Assembly: GCA_016213065.1 (NCBI GenBank)
Contig: JACRBV010000150.1
Location: 1-38,611, forward strand
DNA length: 38,611 nucleotides
From: Deltaproteobacteria bacterium
GTDB lineage: Bacteria > UBA10199 > SPLOWO2-01-44-7
Direction of reading: 5' to 3'
The position numbers were made by a program, and so were the translations under genes. The notes under the pieces were generated by a model. That model was given only the letters and a program-made list of their open reading frames with translations. It was not told the DNA's origin and searched no databases. Positions within the stretch are counted from its first letter, which is position 1; the number at the start of each line of letters is the position of its first letter. Below are positions 35,535 through 38,611 of the stretch, one piece after another.

Positions 35535-35665
35535 TGAGTATCCGGCTTTGCCGGTGCGAATGAAAGGGGTGCGGGGGGAATGAGCCACGAAGTGGCGAGT
35601 CAAGGCCAGCCGAGCTGGCCGCGAAGCAAATTCAAAGAATTTGTGGAGCCAAGCCGACCCCCCGA
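35535..35665. repeat. GC-rich hairpin cluster
   Basis: Successive short hairpins occur here: CCGGC-TTT-GCCGG (about 35541), GCCACGAAGTGGC, GGCCAGCCGAGCTGGCC and AAATTC-AAAG-AATTT. They are bounded by GCGGGGGG on the left and CCCCCCG on the right. It looks like a composite repeat element and supplies no convincing gene, although a longer start for the next frame runs through it. Confidence 0.5.
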
Positions 35666-35669
35666 TATT

Positions 35670-35969
35670 ATGAAAAATAAAAAAACGTTACTGCTTGTCT
35701 GTTCTTTGGTGTTGTTTCTGTCGTCATCAGTATTTGCCGGCACGAAGGTTAAAAACGTGATGAGACAACGCGTGGAAGTTCATTTGACTGGCGGAAGAGT
35801 CCTCAGCATTCTTCCGGCAGAAATCGTTACCGTTGCGAATGATGATTTTGAAAGTCCCCAATTGAGGGCATTGATTGAAAAAGGGGATCTCGTTGTAATG
35901 CAGGACGAAAGCACAAAAAAACCGTCCCTCGATATAAAATTCGGAAAAACTGGAAAAGTCCATAAATAG
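35670..35969 (+). CDS. Small exported hypothetical protein
   Basis: This 99-residue protein begins MKNKKTLLLVCSLVLFLSSS and has a likely Sec cleavage site after VFA (around residues 23/24). The mature part is about 75 residues, beta-rich (VEVHLTGGRVLSILPAEIVTV), then Lys-rich at the end. No family was recognised. The ATG at 35670 is chosen for its signal peptide; the 30 codons upstream come from the hairpin cluster. It lies 66 bases before leuS. Confidence 0.65.
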   Translation: MKNKKTLLLVCSLVLFLSSSVFAGTKVKNVMRQRVEVHLTGGRVLSILPAEIVTVANDDFESPQLRALIEKGDLVVMQDESTKKPSLDIKFGKTGKVHK

Positions 35970-35998
35970 TAACTCTAAGTCGCTTCTTTTTTCTCGGC

Positions 35999-36027
35999 TT
36001 GAGTTTGGCGGGTAAAGCCGCTAGAAA
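35999..36027 (+). promoter_or_regulatory. leuS promoter, leaderless arrangement
   Basis: TTGAGT (35999-36004), a 17-base spacer and TAGAAA (36022-36027) are followed by 8 bases and the leuS ATG. There is no Shine-Dalgarno. Both boxes match the consensus at about four of six positions. Confidence 0.45.
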
Positions 36028-36035
36028 CTCCCTTC

Positions 36036-38456
36036 ATGCAAACCTATAATCCGGGCGTTTTGGAAGTGAAGTGGCAGAAATATTGGGAAGAGAAAAAACT
36101 TTTCAAAGCTGTCGAAGAGTCCAAAAAGAAGAAATACTATATCTTGGGAATGCTTCCCTATCCCTCGGGCCGCATTCATATGGGGCATGTGCGCAATTAT
36201 ACCGTTGTCGATGTGTCAGCCCGCTTCAAAAGAATGAACGAATTTTCCGTGTTACATCCGATGGGTTGGGATGCCTTTGGGCTTCCGGCTGAAAATGCGG
36301 CGATCAAAAACAAAATTCACCCGGCCAAATGGACTTACGAAAATATTGATGTGATGCGCACCCAACTAAAACGGATGGGATATTCGATCGATTGGGACAG
36401 GGAATTTGCAACCTGCGATGCCGACTATTATCGCTGGGAGCAGTTTCTTTTTCTGAAGATGTTCCAAAAGGGGATGGTCTATCGAAAAGAAAAACTTTTA
36501 AATTGGTGCGATGGTTGTAAAACCGTACTGGCCAATGAACAAGTCAAAGAAGGGAAATGCTGGCGCTGTTCCACGTTGGTCGCGCAAAAGCCGCTGGAGC
36601 AATGGTTTTTCAAAATCACCGATTACGCCGAAGAACTGCTGAACGACATTGACCTCAAACTGCAAGGCTGGCCCGACCGCGTGAAGACAATGCAGAAAGA
36701 ATGGATCGGCAGATCGGATGGAGCCCTGATAAAATTCAACATCCAAAATTCAAAATCCAAAATTGAGATTTTTACCACCCGCCCCGACACGCTTTACGGC
36801 GCCACTTTCATGAGTCTTGCGTGCGAACATCCCCTGCTGATGGAACTGGCACAAAAAGGGGGAAAACAAAAAGAGGTGCAAGCCTTTGTCGAAAAAACAT
36901 CCCATTTGGAACGGATGAAGCGCCTGACCGGAGAGTATGAAAAAGAGGGAGTTTTCACGGGATGCTATTGCATCAATCCTGTCACACAAGAAAAAATGCC
37001 GATTTACGCGGCCAATTTTGTTTTGATGGATTACGGAACCGGAGCGGTGATGGCCGTTCCCGCACATGACCAAAGAGATTTTGAATTTGCAAAGAAATAT
37101 AAATTGCCGCTCCGACTTGTGATTCAGCCGGAAGGGGAAAAGTTGGTCGTGGAAAAATTGGAAGCGGCTTACGAAGGTCCCGGAAAGCTTGTCGCTTCTG
37201 CCGAGTTTGATGGTTTGGATAATGAAGAGGCCAAGAAAAAAATCACGCAAAAATTAAAAAAGATGGGTGTGGGAGATGTGACCGTGCATTTTAAATTGAA
37301 AGACTGGTGTCTCTCCCGCCAGCGCTATTGGGGTGCGCCAATCCCAATCATCTATTGCGCCGATTGCGGAACCGTGCCCGTGCCCGAAAATGATTTGCCC
37401 GTGAAACTCCCCACCGATGTTCCTTTCACGGGAGAGGGGGGTTCGCCGCTTTCCAAAGTTGAAAAATTTGTGAATGTAAAATGCCCTGAGTGCGGCAAAA
37501 AAGCGCGGCGTGAAACCGACACGATGGACACGTTTGTCGAATCGAGTTGGTATTTGCTCCGTTATGTCTCTCCCAAATATGACAAGGGCATGGTCGACCC
37601 GAAGAAAATTGATTACTGGATGCCGATTGACCAATACATCGGAGGCATTGAACACGCCGTGGGGCATTTGATTTATTCGCGTTACTTCACAAAAGTCATG
37701 CGTGATTTGGGGATGATTAAACTCAATGAACCCGTCACAAATTTGATGTGTCAGGGAATGGTTTGTCTGGGCGGCTCTGCGATGAGTAAATCAAAAGGGA
37801 ATGTGGTCGACCCCGACACCATCATCGAAAAATATGGAGCTGACACAGCTCGTTTGTTTATCCTCTTTGCGGCCCCCGTTGAGAAAGATCTTGAATGGAA
37901 TGATGCCGCGGTTGAGGGAATGTTTCGGTTTTTGGGAAGAGTGTGGCGGCTCGTAACCGAAACCAAAAATCAAAAAGCAAAAATCAAAAATAAAGAAGAA
38001 GAATGGCGCAATAAAACCATCAAGAAAGTAACCGAAGATTTGGAAAAATTTCATTTCAACACGGCGATTTCCTCACTGATGGAATATGTAAATTACTTAC
38101 AGACCATGGACCATGGACCAAGGACTATGGACTTGGAAACCATTGTGATTCTTTTGTCACCGCTTGCACCGCACATGGCTGAGGAATTATGGCAGCACTT
38201 GGGGCACAAACAAAGTATCTTACAAGAGCCGTGGCCAATGTGGGATGAGAAGGCGCTTGTGGCTTCCACGATGTTGATTGTTGTGCAGGTTAATGGAAAA
38301 TTGCGCGGCAATATGGAAGTTCCCGTAGATGAAAAAGAAGAAATGATCAAAAGCCAAGCCCTTGCCCTTGAAAAAGTGAAACCATTTCTGGATGGCAAAC
38401 AAATTGTGAAAACAATCTACGTTCCCAAAAAATTGATGAACGTTGTTGTAAAATAA
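36036..38456 (+). CDS. leuS: Leucyl-tRNA synthetase
   Basis: This class Ia synthetase charges tRNA-Leu. The 806-residue product has the HIGH motif as HMGH in [17 protein letters not shown] (about residue 48) and zinc-binding Cys pairs ([13 protein letters not shown]). The CP1 editing domain has [13 protein letters not shown] and [14 protein letters not shown], and a second zinc-like module lies at [18 protein letters not shown]. The catalytic loop is AMSKSKGN at residue 583; the first Lys of KMSKS is Ala, but the later Lys is kept. Three heptad repeat arrays are translated in variable loops (residues about 233, 643 and 690). holA follows after 1 base. Confidence 0.97.
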   Translation: MQTYNPGVLEVKWQKYWEEKKLFKAVEESKKKKYYILGMLPYPSGRIHMGHVRNYTVVDVSARFKRMNEFSVLHPMGWDAFGLPAENAAIKNKIHPAKWTYENIDVMRTQLKRMGYSIDWDREFATCDADYYRWEQFLFLKMFQKGMVYRKEKLLNWCDGCKTVLANEQVKEGKCWRCSTLVAQKPLEQWFFKITDYAEELLNDIDLKLQGWPDRVKTMQKEWIGRSDGALIKFNIQNSKSKIEIFTTRPDTLYGATFMSLACEHPLLMELAQKGGKQKEVQAFVEKTSHLERMKRLTGEYEKEGVFTGCYCINPVTQEKMPIYAANFVLMDYGTGAVMAVPAHDQRDFEFAKKYKLPLRLVIQPEGEKLVVEKLEAAYEGPGKLVASAEFDGLDNEEAKKKITQKLKKMGVGDVTVHFKLKDWCLSRQRYWGAPIPIIYCADCGTVPVPENDLPVKLPTDVPFTGEGGSPLSKVEKFVNVKCPECGKKARRETDTMDTFVESSWYLLRYVSPKYDKGMVDPKKIDYWMPIDQYIGGIEHAVGHLIYSRYFTKVMRDLGMIKLNEPVTNLMCQGMVCLGGSAMSKSKGNVVDPDTIIEKYGADTARLFILFAAPVEKDLEWNDAAVEGMFRFLGRVWRLVTETKNQKAKIKNKEEEWRNKTIKKVTEDLEKFHFNTAISSLMEYVNYLQTMDHGPRTMDLETIVILLSPLAPHMAEELWQHLGHKQSILQEPWPMWDEKALVASTMLIVVQVNGKLRGNMEVPVDEKEEMIKSQALALEKVKPFLDGKQIVKTIYVPKKLMNVVVK
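36732..36765. repeat. AAATCCA-type heptad array inside leuS
   Basis: Successive 7-base units (AAATTCA, ACATCCA, AAATTCA, AAATCCA, AAATTGA) are translated as [12 protein letters not shown] just before the conserved FTTRPDTL of the editing domain. Confidence 0.7.
37963..37993. repeat. A-rich heptad array inside leuS
   Basis: Units of AAAATCA/AAAAGCA type, the same family as at 9571 and 15898, are translated as [10 protein letters not shown] in a surface-loop position between the RVWRLV and TIKKV segments of the anticodon-binding region. Confidence 0.75.
38101..38132. repeat. GTCCATG-type heptad array inside leuS
   Basis: Units GACCATG, GACCATG, GACCAAG and GACTATG (the reverse complement of the intergenic GTCCATG family) are translated as [10 protein letters not shown] between YVNYLQ and LETIVILL. 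This replaces the variable loop of the anticodon-binding domain. Confidence 0.8.
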
Positions 38457-38457
38457 T

Positions 38458-38611
38458 ATGGATGTAACCCAACTTGATCAGGAATTGCGCTCCGGGAAAA
38501 TTCGTTCCTGCTATTTGATCGTGGGAGCAGAGCGGCATCTGGCCCTCACCGCGCAAAAACAGATTCTGAATGCTATTATGGGGGCAGGCAAAGCCCCCTC
38601 CAACGGCAAAG
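38458..38611 (+). CDS. holA: DNA polymerase III delta subunit, partial (N terminus)
   Basis: Fifty-one codons remain before the window ends. MDVTQLDQELRSGKIRSCYLIVGAERHLA matches the start of HolA, the clamp-loader delta subunit (the usual pattern is L...L..GKI.PVYLLYGEE). The ATG follows the leuS stop by one base, so the genes are coupled. The last ten codons (MGAGKAPSNGK) come from a GGGGGC...GCCCCC hairpin piece shared with the insertion at 21761-21970, so the gene may be disrupted or extended there. Confidence 0.7.
   Translation, partial: MDVTQLDQELRSGKIRSCYLIVGAERHLALTAQKQILNAIMGAGKAPSNGK

Noticed and set aside
35580-35669. Earlier start for the small exported protein
   Set aside because: The 30 extra codons lie in a hairpin cluster and would bury the signal peptide. 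The ATG at 35670 gives a normal Sec signal.

Overview
The window looks like a chromosomal segment of a free-living Gram-negative bacterium. It carries sigma-54 with the Hpf/PtsN cluster, an RsmE-GDPD-RDD run, a leuS-holA junction and complete purine and pyrimidine synthetases. Gene content and style suggest a deltaproteobacterium-like lineage, possibly an uncultured one. This is an inference: no rRNA or other decisive marker is present, and no tRNA or CRISPR array was seen.

Layout. Positions 1-2087 hold the S-adenosylmethionine cycle genes metK and ahcY; ahcY has an in-frame TAA and runs off the edge. Positions 2232-5295 are an rpoN-hpf-ptsN operon with a HEPN/MNT toxin-antitoxin pair fused to its 3' end. 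Positions 5445-8057 hold rplM-rpsI-pyrG. Positions 8147-12931 contain an FmdB zinc ribbon, a NifS-type cysteine desulfurase, a lytic transglycosylase, a transglutaminase-like/TPR protein and a Fic AMPylator. Positions 12928-15888 are rsmE-GDPD-RDD. Positions 16011-20804 hold a ROK kinase, two GT-C membrane glycosyltransferases and a polyprenol-phosphate sugar synthase that could supply them. Positions 20839-23288 hold trpG/pabA, a hypothetical gene split by a 210-bp hairpin-rich insertion, and a methyltransferase. Positions 23327-31317 are guaB-guaA-dnaE, and dnaE is interrupted by a full 438-residue LAGLIDADG intein.

Positions 31344-35480 form an accessory hotspot around hflX. It contains a wHTH-nucleotidyltransferase fusion with a HEPN remnant, a VapBC pair with a clear promoter and operator, and a two-gene wHTH + nucleotidyltransferase module. 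That last module is flanked by a duplicated copy of the hflX 3' end, which suggests it arrived by insertion there. Positions 35670-38611 hold a small exported protein, leuS and the start of holA.

Two features run through the whole window. First, short arrays of degenerate 7-base repeats (units such as GTCCATG, AAAATCA, GCTGACC) lie between genes and also in frame inside the essential genes dnaE and leuS. Second, several genes (rplM, fmdB, hflX, leuS and probably others) have a sigma-70-like -10 box only 6-9 bases before the start codon and no Shine-Dalgarno sequence, which suggests leaderless mRNAs. The best candidates for undescribed biology are the hflX-associated wHTH/nucleotidyltransferase module and the heptad repeats inside coding sequence.
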